Shown here one piece after another: positions 25,525 to 34,376 of a DNA stretch of 64,000 nucleotides. The stretch spans positions 19,982-83,981 of the forward strand of contig NZ_BCSO01000011.1 of NCBI RefSeq assembly GCF_001570905.1, given 5' to 3'. The notes beneath the pieces are model-generated. The model was not told the DNA's origin. It worked only from the letters and a program-made list of their open reading frames with translations, and ran no database searches. Made by a program: the position numbers and the translations under genes. This DNA is from [Zimmermannella] alba NBRC 15616. Its GTDB lineage: Bacteria; Actinomycetota; Actinomycetes; Actinomycetales; Microbacteriaceae. Position 1 is the stretch's first letter. Each line of letters opens with the position of its first letter.

Positions 25525-27558
25525 CTACGCGGTGGTGGCGGCGTCGGTGGCGAGCGCGGCAGCGGATGCCATGAGCGAGTCGTGCATGAACTCGTCGAGC
25601 TCCGGACCACCCGGGCGTGCGGGCATCATCGGGGCATCCACACCGGCACGGTCGAGCAGTGCCGCCATCTTGCGGCGACGGCTCGGCGCGATGAAGGTGA
25701 TGACGGTGCCTCGCTGACCGGCACGGCCCGTACGGCCAGCGCGGTGCAGGTAGGTCTTGTACTCCTCCGGCATGTCGGCCTGGAGCACCAGACGGATGTC
25801 ATCGACGTGGATGCCGCGAGCCGCGACGTCCGTCGCCACGAGCACATCGACGCGGCCCGATTCGAGCTGCCTGAGGTTGCGCTGGCGCTTCGCCTGGTTG
25901 AGGTCACCGTGGAGGGCGACGGCGCGCACGCCGGCATCCTCAAGGTCCATCGCCACACGTTCGGCGCCGAGGCGGGTGCGGGTGAACACGAGCACGCGGC
26001 CGCCCGAGCGGGCAAGCTGCTCGATGATCGGGTCACGGTCGCCGCGTTCCACCACGAGGACGCGGTGGTCGATGTCGGCGTGCTGCTCTTCCTCACCGGC
26101 GACTTCGTGCACGGCAGCATCCACGAGGAACTCGTCGACGAGCTGCAACACGGCCTGGTCAAGGGTTGCCGAGAAGAGCAGCTTCTGGCCGCCCTCCTTC
26201 GTCATGCGAAGGATGCGCTGCACGGGCTCGAGGAAGCCGAGGTCGCACATCTGGTCGGCCTCATCGAGGACGGTGATGCGGATGTCGGAGAGATCGAGGT
26301 GGCCCTGACGCTCGAGGTCTTCGATACGGCCCGGCGTGCCGATGACGATGTCGACGCCGCGACGAAGCGCGGTCACCTGACGCTGCTGCGGGACGCCGCC
26401 GTAAACCTGCGTCGTGAACAGGCCCACCGAGCGGGCGATCGGCTGGATGGTGCGGTCGATCTGGAGCGCGAGCTCGCGGGTCGGGGCGACGATGAGCGCA
26501 CGGGGCGAGCGGCCGATGCGGCGACGAGCGTTGCGGTCATCCCCACGCATGAGGAGCAGGCGCTCAACCAGCGGCGCGCCGAAGGCGATCGTCTTGCCGG
26601 AGCCGGTGCGGCCACGGCCGAGCACATCGCGTCCGCCGAGCACGTCCGGGATCGTCGCAACCTGGATCGGGAAGGGGTGCGCAGCGCCGAGATCGGCAAG
26701 CGCGCCCACAATGTTCCGGCCGAGACCGAGGTCTTCGAACTCGACGCCCTCGGCGTCTTCCTTCGAAATCTGGGTGGCCTGGAAGCGGGCGAGGACCTGG
26801 TCCTCAGTCAGCTGGCGGGCCTGTTCGGCGCGGTCGCGGCGGTCGTCACGACGGTTCGACTGCCGGCGCGGACCCCGGTCGCGGCGCTCTTCGCGGATGC
26901 GTTCACGCGTTGCTTGGAAGTCCTCGTCGCGGCGCGGGGCGCGCTCGGGACGGTCTTCGCGAGGTGCGCGCTCCGGGCGCTCGGCACGGTCGAATCGATC
27001 CGGGCGCTCAGCTCGGTCGAAGCGGTTGCCACGCTCGAAGCGTTCGCCGCGTTCCGGACGGTTGTTGCGCTCGAAGCGCTCGCCGCGGTTGCAACGTGCG
27101 GGACGCTCGCGCCGGCCATCGCGGTTGAAGCCGCGGTCATCCCGGCGGCCGTAGCCACGCGAGTCGTTCCGGCGGTCGTCCCGGTCATCGCGGCGGCTCT
27201 GGAAGCCGCCACGGCCGCGGTCGAAGCCGCGGTCATCACGCGAGAAGCGGTCGTCGCGACCAAAGCCACGACGCTCGTCGCGCTGGTAGCCACCGCGCTC
27301 GCCGCGACGGCCATCGCGACCGCCACGGTAGCCGCCGCGGTCGTTGCCGCCGCGGAATCCGTCACGCTCGGGACGACCCTGGCGTGCGTAACCGCCGCGA
27401 TCAGCCCGGTCGAAACCTTCGCGCGGGGTGCCGCCATCCTCGATGGGACGTGCGCGACGCGATGCATCACCGGGACGGGCGGGACGGTACGAGCGTCCCT
27501 TTCCGTTGCGGGGAACATAATTCTTGGCAGGCTTAAACCCGCCCTTGCCCTTTGGCAT
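25525..27558 (-). CDS. DEAD-box RNA helicase with long Arg/Gly/Asp-rich N-terminus
   Basis: 677 residues from the ATG at 27558 (GGAGAAG upstream). Residues 1-265 are a low-complexity region of RGG, DRGGYRGG and DRFDRAERP-type repeats, far longer than the short basic tails usual in bacterial helicases, where such tails sit at the C-terminus. The core follows: Q-motif with FPIQVATIPDVLGGRDVLGR, Walker A RTGSGKT, PTRELALQID, DEAD within TVLDEADQM, LFSATLDQ and HRAGRTGRAGQ. It should remodel RNA duplexes, for example in ribosome assembly or mRNA decay. The N-terminal region may bind RNA and favour condensate formation; that is inference from composition. Confidence 0.92.
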   Translation of the reverse strand: MPKGKGGFKPAKNYVPRNGKGRSYRPARPGDASRRARPIEDGGTPREGFDRADRGGYARQGRPERDGFRGGNDRGGYRGGRDGRRGERGGYQRDERRGFGRDDRFSRDDRGFDRGRGGFQSRRDDRDDRRNDSRGYGRRDDRGFNRDGRRERPARCNRGERFERNNRPERGERFERGNRFDRAERPDRFDRAERPERAPREDRPERAPRRDEDFQATRERIREERRDRGPRRQSNRRDDRRDRAEQARQLTEDQVLARFQATQISKEDAEGVEFEDLGLGRNIVGALADLGAAHPFPIQVATIPDVLGGRDVLGRGRTGSGKTIAFGAPLVERLLLMRGDDRNARRRIGRSPRALIVAPTRELALQIDRTIQPIARSVGLFTTQVYGGVPQQRQVTALRRGVDIVIGTPGRIEDLERQGHLDLSDIRITVLDEADQMCDLGFLEPVQRILRMTKEGGQKLLFSATLDQAVLQLVDEFLVDAAVHEVAGEEEQHADIDHRVLVVERGDRDPIIEQLARSGGRVLVFTRTRLGAERVAMDLEDAGVRAVALHGDLNQAKRQRNLRQLESGRVDVLVATDVAARGIHVDDIRLVLQADMPEEYKTYLHRAGRTGRAGQRGTVITFIAPSRRRKMAALLDRAGVDAPMMPARPGGPELDEFMHDSLMASAAALATDAATTA

Positions 27559-27682
27559 GGCTTCTTCTCCAGATTGACGGCATGCATTGCCCACACTGGA
27601 AACGGCGCACACCTACGTGGGGTCCACACTACGCCCCACACCCTCGCTGCGGCGCGTCGCCTGCAACCGCGGCGAACAGATG

Positions 27683-27735
27683 TGCAGATATGTTCCGCAT
27701 GCCCCGTTATGCGGTGGATGAGTGAAATATCTGCA
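27683..27735. repeat. Long palindrome, subfamily A-like (imperfect)
   Basis: An outer stem TGCAGATAT (27683-27691)/ATATCTGCA (27727-27735) and an inner stem CCGCAT (27695-27700)/ATGCGG (27709-27714) with unequal internal loops. The right end ATCTGCAAAACCGTGC resembles the other A-type elements. It lies between the helicase start and the RND pump stop. Confidence 0.55.
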
Positions 27736-27755
27736 AAACCGTGCAGTCGACGCGA

Positions 27756-30700
27756 TCAGCGGCGGGCGGCGCGGCGCTCCTTGCGACCCTCGACGAAGTA
27801 AAAGAGCGCTGGCAGGACGACAAGCGTGAGCAGCGTCGACGAGAGCAGACCACCGATCACAACGATCGCGAGCGGCTGCGAAATGAAGCCGCCCTCACCC
27901 GTAATACCGAGCGCCATCGGCGTGAGCGCGAGGATCGTGGCAAGCGCCGTCATGATGATCGGGCGGACACGTCGCGCACCACCTTCAATGAGCGCATCCC
28001 GCACCGAGAAGCCCTCATCCCGGAACTGGTTCACGAGGTCGATGAGCACGATCGCGTTCGTCACGACGATGCCAATGAGCATGAGCACACCGATGAGCGA
28101 CGGCAGTCCGAGCGGCACCTGCGACACGATGAGCAGCAGGATCGCGCCCGTTGCCGCGAACGGCACCGAGATGAGCAGGAGCAGCGGCTGCCGGAGCGAA
28201 CGGAACGTCGCCACCATGATGATGTAGACGATGAGGATCGCAGCGAGGAGTGCGAAACCGAGCTGCGTGAACGACTCCTGCTGGTCCCGCGAAACGCCGC
28301 CGAGTTCAGCGTGCGAGCCGTCCGGAAGATCCACCGCCGCGAGCGCCTCGCTCACGATGCGGTTCGAGGCACCAAGGTCGTCGCCCTCCGGAACGACCGT
28401 CACGGTGGCGGTCGGAGTGCCACGCACCGAGGTGACGGCGGTCGGGGCATCTACCTCGTTGATCCGCGCAATGTTCACGAGCGAGCGCTCGCCCTGCATC
28501 GTCTGAATCTTGAGCTTCTTGAGCTCGTCGAGGGTTTCGACAGGCTTCGACGGCACAAGCTTCACCTGCACCGATTCGCCCTCGATGATGACTTCACCGA
28601 TCGGCTGCTCGCCGACCTGTTCGGCGACCATCGCACCAACCGCGAACTCGGAGAGGCCGAGGTCTGCTGCGGTCTGACGGTTGATGTCGATCTGAATGTA
28701 GGGGCGGGTCTCGTTGAGACTCGAGCGCACTTCGCGGATCCCCTCGCGGCCTTCCAGCGCGGCGATGACCGCAGCGCTCGTGTCCTTGAGCGCATCCGTG
28801 GTCGGGGCATCGAGTTCAACTTCGAGGTCGGTCGAGAAGCCGCTGCCGCCGCGAGCGCCGACGACGACCTTGCCGACGTCCTGCATGGCGCCGAGCTTTT
28901 CCTGCAGGCGGGCCCGGATGTCGTCCGCCTTCGCGCCCGGCTCGAGCGTGACCGAGTAGCTTGCACGCCCCTGGCTGCCGGTGAACATGCTCATGAGCGA
29001 GTTGCCACCGTAGGTGAGCTGGACGGTCTTCACGCCAGCCTCGGCCATGATCGCCTCTTCGACCTTGGCAGCCTGCTGGTCAGCGACGGCCAGGGTGGCG
29101 TTGTCGGCGAAGGTCTGCTGGATGGAGATCGTGTCTTCGCCGGAGCTGCCGAGGAAGTTCGTCTTCATGAGCGGCGCGAGCGCACCGGTGAGGACGAGGA
29201 TGAGGGCTGCCACGCCGAGGGTGATGAGGGGCTTCGCGAGCGTCCAGTTGAGGATCGGCAGGTAGAGGCGCTGCAGGAGGCCGTCGGGGCGCTCGTCGTG
29301 CGCGTGGAAGCCCTCGCGTTCAGTGGTGACGTCATGCGTGGCGGGTGCCGACGTGGATGCCGTCGGGGCGGTGCCGCCATCGGGCTCCGGTGCGACGACG
29401 CGGTCGCCGAGCATCGGCTCACCGTTCAGACCCACCCCGTGATCACGCGCACTCATGGGCGCGTGGGCTTCATCAGCGTCGATCACTTCGTGGGCGGCGG
29501 CGCGCTCGGCCTCTTCCTCGGCGAGACGCTTCACGAGGCGGTCGCGTTCACGACGTTCGCGGCGCGTGAGTGATGCCGCGTCGGCGTCGAGCAGCTGCCG
29601 CTGGTGCGGGGTGAGACTTACTTCCAGGGAGGCCACATCGGGCTGTTCCCCGTTCGCGGCGAACTCGAGCGCGAGCTGTTCGGGGTCAAGGGCCTGGTCG
29701 AAGCGGGCGCTGCGGGTGCGACGCGGTGAGGTGTTGGTGAGCACTTCCTCGGGGGCATCGTCAGACGCGAATCCGGCGGGCGCCTGGATGGGCTCGTCGG
29801 CGCGCAGTTCCGCGGCATCCCCGCCTGTGTCGTCTCCGTCGCGGAGGGCGAGCGGGGCGAAGTAGGCACGGTCACGCTCAGCGCGCAGCTCCTTCGGACG
29901 CTTGCGGCGCAGCACATCGCTAGCAGCCGCTGCCTCGCCAGGGGCGCCGACGAGCACGGGTTCGGGCGCCACCTCGACCGGCGCGGCCGACGGCGCCGGA
30001 GCATCCTGAGCAGCGCCGCGGCGGCGAGCACGGCGTCCTGCCCCGAGGAACCAGTACGCAAGCACCGGCACAATCGTGAGCGAGACGACGAGGGACGCGA
30101 GGAGCGCAATCACGCTCGTTAGCGCGAAGGGCCGGAACATCTCGCCCGCGATGTCACCCACGAAGGCAATCGGCAGATAGACGGCGACGGTTGCGATCGT
30201 GGATGAGGTGACCGCACCCGCGACCTCGCGCACGGCGCGGGTGATGCGCTCGCGACGACGGGCCGGATCGGCTTCACCGTCCTTGCCAAGGTGCCGCTTG
30301 ATGTTCTCGATGACGACGATCGAGTCGTCCACGACGCGACCGATCGCGATCGTGAGCGCACCGAGCGTGAGCATGTTGAGCGAGTACTTCGCGCCCTGCA
30401 GCGCGATGAAGGTGACGAGGAGAGACGCCGGAATCGAGATCGCGGTGACGAGCGTCGAGCGCACCGAACGGAGGAAGACGAAGATCACGATGACCGCGAA
30501 GAGGAGGCCGAGAAGACCCTCAACCAGGAGCGTGTGGATGGAGCGCTCGACGTAGGGCGCCTGGTCAAACACGGACTGCAGCGTGACGCCGTCGCCGAGC
30601 TCGGCACCGAGCTCGGGCATCGCATCCCGGACCGTGCGCGAGACATCCACGGTGTTCTCAGCGGGCACCTTGGTGATCGCGATCGTCAGAGCGTCCTCGC

Positions 30701-31577
30701 CATTCACGCGCGAAATCGTTTCGACCGGCGCCGTTTCGAGCTTCACCTCGGCAACATCGCCGATCGTCGTGGTGCCGTTGGTGGTGGTCTGCGTCGTTGT
30801 ACCGGTGCCCTGCCCGGCCGTTCCTTGAGCGGCGCTAGCACCCGCAGCGATGGGGAGCTTCGCGATGGCGTCTGCCGAGGTGAGGAGGTCGCCCGCCTGC
30901 ACGGTGAGCGCGGAGTCGCCGTCGGTCACTTCACCGATCGGGACGAGCACGCCGGCGTTGTCGAGGGTGTCGCGGATGGCCTGAGTCGTCAGGCCACGCT
31001 CCTGCAGCGCCGCGGTGTTGGGTCGGATCGCGATGCGCTGTTCGGGTGCACCCGAGAGCTGCGCGTCACGCACTCCCTCGAGCTTGAGCAGTTCGGGGAT
31101 CGTCTGGGTGCGGAGCTTCGACGCGAGCGCTTCCTGGTCGCCACCGGTTGCCGCGAGCTGCATGATCGGGAAGTCGCTGATCGAGCCCGACATGACGGTC
31201 GTTTGGATACCGTCCGGGAGGCGGTCGTCAATACGCGAGATGGCCTGCTGGATGCGCTGCTCGGCGTAGACGAGGTCGGTGCCGTAGTCGAGCTCCACCA
31301 TGACGCTTGCGGAGCCGGAGCGGGAGGTGGACTGTGTGCCCTTGAGCCCTTCGAGACCTTGGAGCGCTGCCTCGATGGGCTGCGCGACCTCGCGATCGAC
31401 GACGTCCGGTGCCGCGCCGCGATATTCGGCGGTGACGGACACGACCGGGAGGGAGAGCTCCGGGAAGAGTTCTTGCTTGAGGGACGACATCGAGACGAGG
31501 CCAAAGAAGCCAATCGCGAGCGTCACAAGCGCGATGAGGGCGCGGTTCTTGAGGCTGAGCGCGGTAAGACGGTCCAC
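27756..31577 (-). CDS. RND efflux transporter with large central cytoplasmic insert
   Basis: 1273 residues, against about 1030-1050 for typical AcrB/HAE-family pumps. The standard parts are present: first membrane helix (12-32), porter domain, a membrane block from about 350 with the proton-relay Asp pair in GRVVDDSIVVIENI (about 413-426), and a second porter/membrane half ending with VLPALFYFVEGRK. The extra length is a hydrophilic, Ala/Glu/Arg-rich segment at about residues 513-768, placed in the cytoplasmic loop between membrane helices 6 and 7. No membrane-fusion protein or outer-membrane partner is encoded nearby, as expected in a monoderm. The substrate is unknown. It is monocistronic and divergent from the DUF4097/PadR pair. 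Confidence 0.88.
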   Translation of the reverse strand: MDRLTALSLKNRALIALVTLAIGFFGLVSMSSLKQELFPELSLPVVSVTAEYRGAAPDVVDREVAQPIEAALQGLEGLKGTQSTSRSGSASVMVELDYGTDLVYAEQRIQQAISRIDDRLPDGIQTTVMSGSISDFPIMQLAATGGDQEALASKLRTQTIPELLKLEGVRDAQLSGAPEQRIAIRPNTAALQERGLTTQAIRDTLDNAGVLVPIGEVTDGDSALTVQAGDLLTSADAIAKLPIAAGASAAQGTAGQGTGTTTQTTTNGTTTIGDVAEVKLETAPVETISRVNGEDALTIAITKVPAENTVDVSRTVRDAMPELGAELGDGVTLQSVFDQAPYVERSIHTLLVEGLLGLLFAVIVIFVFLRSVRSTLVTAISIPASLLVTFIALQGAKYSLNMLTLGALTIAIGRVVDDSIVVIENIKRHLGKDGEADPARRRERITRAVREVAGAVTSSTIATVAVYLPIAFVGDIAGEMFRPFALTSVIALLASLVVSLTIVPVLAYWFLGAGRRARRRGAAQDAPAPSAAPVEVAPEPVLVGAPGEAAAASDVLRRKRPKELRAERDRAYFAPLALRDGDDTGGDAAELRADEPIQAPAGFASDDAPEEVLTNTSPRRTRSARFDQALDPEQLALEFAANGEQPDVASLEVSLTPHQRQLLDADAASLTRRERRERDRLVKRLAEEEAERAAAHEVIDADEAHAPMSARDHGVGLNGEPMLGDRVVAPEPDGGTAPTASTSAPATHDVTTEREGFHAHDERPDGLLQRLYLPILNWTLAKPLITLGVAALILVLTGALAPLMKTNFLGSSGEDTISIQQTFADNATLAVADQQAAKVEEAIMAEAGVKTVQLTYGGNSLMSMFTGSQGRASYSVTLEPGAKADDIRARLQEKLGAMQDVGKVVVGARGGSGFSTDLEVELDAPTTDALKDTSAAVIAALEGREGIREVRSSLNETRPYIQIDINRQTAADLGLSEFAVGAMVAEQVGEQPIGEVIIEGESVQVKLVPSKPVETLDELKKLKIQTMQGERSLVNIARINEVDAPTAVTSVRGTPTATVTVVPEGDDLGASNRIVSEALAAVDLPDGSHAELGGVSRDQQESFTQLGFALLAAILIVYIIMVATFRSLRQPLLLLISVPFAATGAILLLIVSQVPLGLPSLIGVLMLIGIVVTNAIVLIDLVNQFRDEGFSVRDALIEGGARRVRPIIMTALATILALTPMALGITGEGGFISQPLAIVVIGGLLSSTLLTLVVLPALFYFVEGRKERRAARR

Positions 31578-31724
31578 AGTGCGAAGTCTCTCACCTTTGC
31601 TTTACAGGAGATTGTCAGCCCTCCGGATGTGGCACCCCTTCCCCACACACAACTCGCGATATATCGTGAGTGCAGCTCGGATGCCAGACCTCCACGCCGA
31701 GCACCCGACGGAAAGGCGGACCGC

Positions 31725-32672
31725 GTGGCCATCGAACAGTGGCTCGTCACGAGCCCCAAGACGCTCGACATTGAGCACGTCCACGAACTGCAGGTGACGC
31801 TCATCGGCGGCAGCCTCAATGTCCTCACCCACGATGCGCCGCACACCCGCGTCGAAGCCCGTGTCACCTCCGGCGCACCGCTCCGCATCGCGATGGACGG
31901 TAATCGCCTCATCGTCGACCACCCGCAGGTGCGCCACCGCGGCTTCGGCTCCTCGCTTCGCTCCCTCATCGAGGGTGCCGAGGCAGAGGTGTCGATCGTC
32001 CTCCCGCGCACGACCCGCATCCACGCAAGTTCAGTGAACGCCGATCTCTTCGTGTCCGGCCTTCGCGCGCCGCTCGACTTCGCAACAACCGGCGGGCGCC
32101 TCCTCTTTGACGCCGTCAACAGCCCCGTTCGCGCGAAGAGTGTCTCGGGTGACGTCTATGCCCGCAATCACGAGGGCACCTTCACGGCCCGCACCGGATC
32201 GGGCGACATCATCGCCAGCGGACGCATCGACCACGCCGAGACCATGACGGTCTCCGGCGAGACACTCATCGATGTGCGTCGAGTTCTCCCCGACCACGTG
32301 TCCCTCCGCAGCACGACGGGCAAGATCACGCTGCGTCTGCCGAGTGACGCGCATCCGATGTATGCGATCACGTCCGCTGTCCACCCGTACCAGCTCGATG
32401 GGCAGCAGTTCCCCGCAACGCGAGGCACAAGCTGGCGATCACCGCATGCCGAGCATGAGGCCGAGTTCAGCGACATCCGTCTCGGCACCGTTTCGGGGCG
32501 GATCGGCGTGGTTCGCGGACCGTCCGCCCAGCCGCGTGAGCTTGAGGGCCCGACCGCACCGCAGAGCCCCGCCGAGGCAGCGCTCTCCGCAGAGATGTCG
32601 GCGCGCGTCACCGAACTCTCCGAACGCCTCGGCGTCACCGAGACCCAGTACGACACCGAGAGCGAGGCGTAA
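31725..32672 (+). CDS. DUF4097 beta-helix protein
   Basis: 315 residues from the GTG at 31725, with GGAAAGG 8 nt upstream. The frame runs open far upstream but that part is shadow of the RND gene. Repeated short beta strands give the DUF4097/DUF2807-like pattern (SVNADLFVSG, VNSPVRAKSVSGDVYARN, FTARTGSGDIIASG, RSTTGKITLRLPSDAHP), consistent with a right-handed beta solenoid. No signal peptide or membrane segment is seen, so it is probably cytoplasmic. Proteins of this family often sit beside PadR regulators and membrane exporters; their function is not established. Only 3 bp separate it from the PadR gene. Confidence 0.85.
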   Translation: MAIEQWLVTSPKTLDIEHVHELQVTLIGGSLNVLTHDAPHTRVEARVTSGAPLRIAMDGNRLIVDHPQVRHRGFGSSLRSLIEGAEAEVSIVLPRTTRIHASSVNADLFVSGLRAPLDFATTGGRLLFDAVNSPVRAKSVSGDVYARNHEGTFTARTGSGDIIASGRIDHAETMTVSGETLIDVRRVLPDHVSLRSTTGKITLRLPSDAHPMYAITSAVHPYQLDGQQFPATRGTSWRSPHAEHEAEFSDIRLGTVSGRIGVVRGPSAQPRELEGPTAPQSPAEAALSAEMSARVTELSERLGVTETQYDTESEA

Positions 32673-32675
32673 GCG

Positions 32676-33314
32676 ATGTTCCAGCACGGACACCTCCGCC
32701 TCTACCTCCTGCACCTGCTCAACGAGCAGCCACGCCACGGCTACGAACTCATCCGTGCCCTGAGCGACCGCTTCGACGGCAGCTACGCGCCGAGTGCTGG
32801 AACGATTTACCCGCGCCTCGCGAAGCTTGAAGCAGAAGGACTCGTCACGAAGACACCGGACGGACGTAAAACGATTTACGCCATCACGGAGCGCGGCCGC
32901 GCGGAACTTCACACCCGCCAGCACGAGTTCCAGCACATCGACGAGGGCATTGAAGACTCGCTTCGAAAGGTTGCAGAGCAGCTTCGGGACGGCGTGCAGA
33001 GCGCTGGCGAACAGCTCAAGCGCGAGTTCAGCGGCGTGCGCTGGGGCGACAGCGGGCGGATGCCAGAACCGCAGCCGCAGGCGAACCCCGTCCCACCCGA
33101 GACTCGCAGCACAACCCGGGAGGGTCAGCCACGACCGCTCATTGCCGAAGCCCACGAGCGCGTCCAGACGAGCATGCACCTGCTCACGCAGGAGCTGCGA
33201 CAGGCTGCCCGCGAGGAGCGTCTCTCCCCCGCCATCCTCTCGCTCCTCGACCACGAATTGAGCAATCTCGAGTCGACCGTGCTCACCGCGCTGGGACACC
33301 GCCCACGCCAATAG
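32676..33314 (+). CDS. PadR-family transcriptional regulator
   Basis: 212 residues. The PadR winged helix is at residues 1-80 with YLLHLLNEQPRHGYELIRAL, SAGTIYPRLAKLEAEGLV and YAITERGRAEL. A helical C-terminal region of about 130 residues follows, with DEGIEDSLRKVAEQLRDG and a central Pro/Arg-rich stretch; it is longer than the usual PadR C-terminus. It is translated with the DUF4097 gene (3-bp gap) and divergent from the RND pump, so control of either is plausible. No operator could be assigned by eye. Confidence 0.88.
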   Translation: MFQHGHLRLYLLHLLNEQPRHGYELIRALSDRFDGSYAPSAGTIYPRLAKLEAEGLVTKTPDGRKTIYAITERGRAELHTRQHEFQHIDEGIEDSLRKVAEQLRDGVQSAGEQLKREFSGVRWGDSGRMPEPQPQANPVPPETRSTTREGQPRPLIAEAHERVQTSMHLLTQELRQAAREERLSPAILSLLDHELSNLESTVLTALGHRPRQ

Positions 33315-33441
33315 TTTGCAGGCGAGCACCGCCCCGTCCGGCAGCCATCACTGCAGCCTGCGCCGCTTCGAGCAGGCCCGATCAACACCGCGTGCTCCCC
33401 CGAGCGCGCTAACCTGCATGCGCACACAGGAAGGACCGCGC

Positions 33442-33894
33442 ATGCCACGCTTCGGGCTCGAGCTCATCGCCGTCTTTGTCGGCGGCGCGCTCGGAACACT
33501 CGCCCGCTGGCTCGTCGGCCTGCCCTTCGCGACCGCCCACCCGAACGTCGGATTCGGGGCCATGGTTGCCTGCAACCTCATCGGCTCGTTCCTGCTCGGC
33601 CTGAGTCCGATCATCGAGAAGCCGCTGCTTCGCCTGGGCGTCGGCACGGGCTTCTGTGGTGGATTCACGACCCTCTCGGCAGTTGTCCTCGCCATTGCCC
33701 CGGCGAGCGCAAGCTTTCCGGCCGTGGATCCGATGATGGGCTTTGGATTGCTCGTCCTGGCGGTTGCGGGTGGGCTTGTCGCGAGCTGGGCAGGGAGCTG
33801 CTTCGTGCCTCGGCCTGGTGAGCGCGCAGCAGAGGCACGGGCACGCGCTGCGGCCGAGGAACACGCAGCGGCACGCACGGAGGCTGAGGCATGA
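33442..33894 (+). CDS. crcB: Fluoride efflux channel CrcB/Fluc, first copy
   Basis: 150 residues from the ATG at 33442, with AGGAAGG upstream. It has four membrane segments and the family signatures GGALGTLARWLVG, NLIGSFLLG and GTGFCGGFTTLS, which contain the pore Asn and the central Na+-binding region. The C-terminus is a basic/acidic helical tail (residues about 125-150). Fluc channels are dual-topology or paired dimers that leak fluoride out of the cell. It overlaps the second copy by 4 nt (ATGA), indicating a coexpressed heterodimer, common in Gram-positive bacteria. Confidence 0.92.
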   Translation: MPRFGLELIAVFVGGALGTLARWLVGLPFATAHPNVGFGAMVACNLIGSFLLGLSPIIEKPLLRLGVGTGFCGGFTTLSAVVLAIAPASASFPAVDPMMGFGLLVLAVAGGLVASWAGSCFVPRPGERAAEARARAAAEEHAAARTEAEA

Positions 33895-34343
33895 GCCCGC
33901 TCATGATCGCGGGGCTCGTAGCGCTCGGCGGACTTGGCTCGGTCCTGCGCTTTGTCATCCACAGTGGTGTGAGCCGTGAGCGCCCGATCACGGAAGCCGA
34001 GGGGACGACGTCCGCAACGCCATCTTCAACACCCGCGAGCCGAATCACGCGCCGTGTTGGCCTCTGGTGGGCGATGGCGGATGTGCGTCTCGGCATCGTG
34101 AACATCCTCGCGTCGTTCTTGGCCGGGCTCGCCGCGACAAGCCTCACGGGCGAGCTGCGCGCCCTCGCGGTCATCGGCTTCTGCGGCGGATTCAGCACCT
34201 GGTCGACGCTCATGAACGACACCCGCAAACACATCGAAGCGCAACGTTATGTGCGCGCCGTGAGCTGTATCGTGCTGACGCTCGCGCTCGCGCTCGTGGC
34301 CGCAGCGATCGGCCTCCGCCTCGGCGACCTCATCACCAGCTAG
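33891..34343 (+). CDS. crcB: Fluoride efflux channel CrcB/Fluc, second copy
   Basis: 150 residues, four membrane segments. Signatures are GLGSVLRFVIHSG, an enlarged first loop with TTSATPSSTPASRITRR, NILASFLAGL and GFCGGFSTWSTLM with the central FSTWST segment. The long hydrophilic first loop is unusual but does not disturb the pore motifs. Its start overlaps the first crcB stop. The gene is convergent with the flavoprotein gene 33 bp away. Confidence 0.9.
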   Translation: MSPLMIAGLVALGGLGSVLRFVIHSGVSRERPITEAEGTTSATPSSTPASRITRRVGLWWAMADVRLGIVNILASFLAGLAATSLTGELRALAVIGFCGGFSTWSTLMNDTRKHIEAQRYVRAVSCIVLTLALALVAAAIGLRLGDLITS

Positions 34344-34376
34344 GCGACAACATCAGGCGAGCGGTGCGTGGATGCC

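Noticed and set aside
24208..27801. A 1197-codon open frame on the plus strand
   Set aside because: It lies antisense to the histidine kinase and DEAD-box helicase genes, which have full motif sets; its translation is low-complexity Ala/Arg/Val text without domains.
33315..33441. Fluoride riboswitch ahead of the two crcB genes
   Set aside because: The expected conserved crcB-motif segments are not visible, and the region is short and GC-rich.
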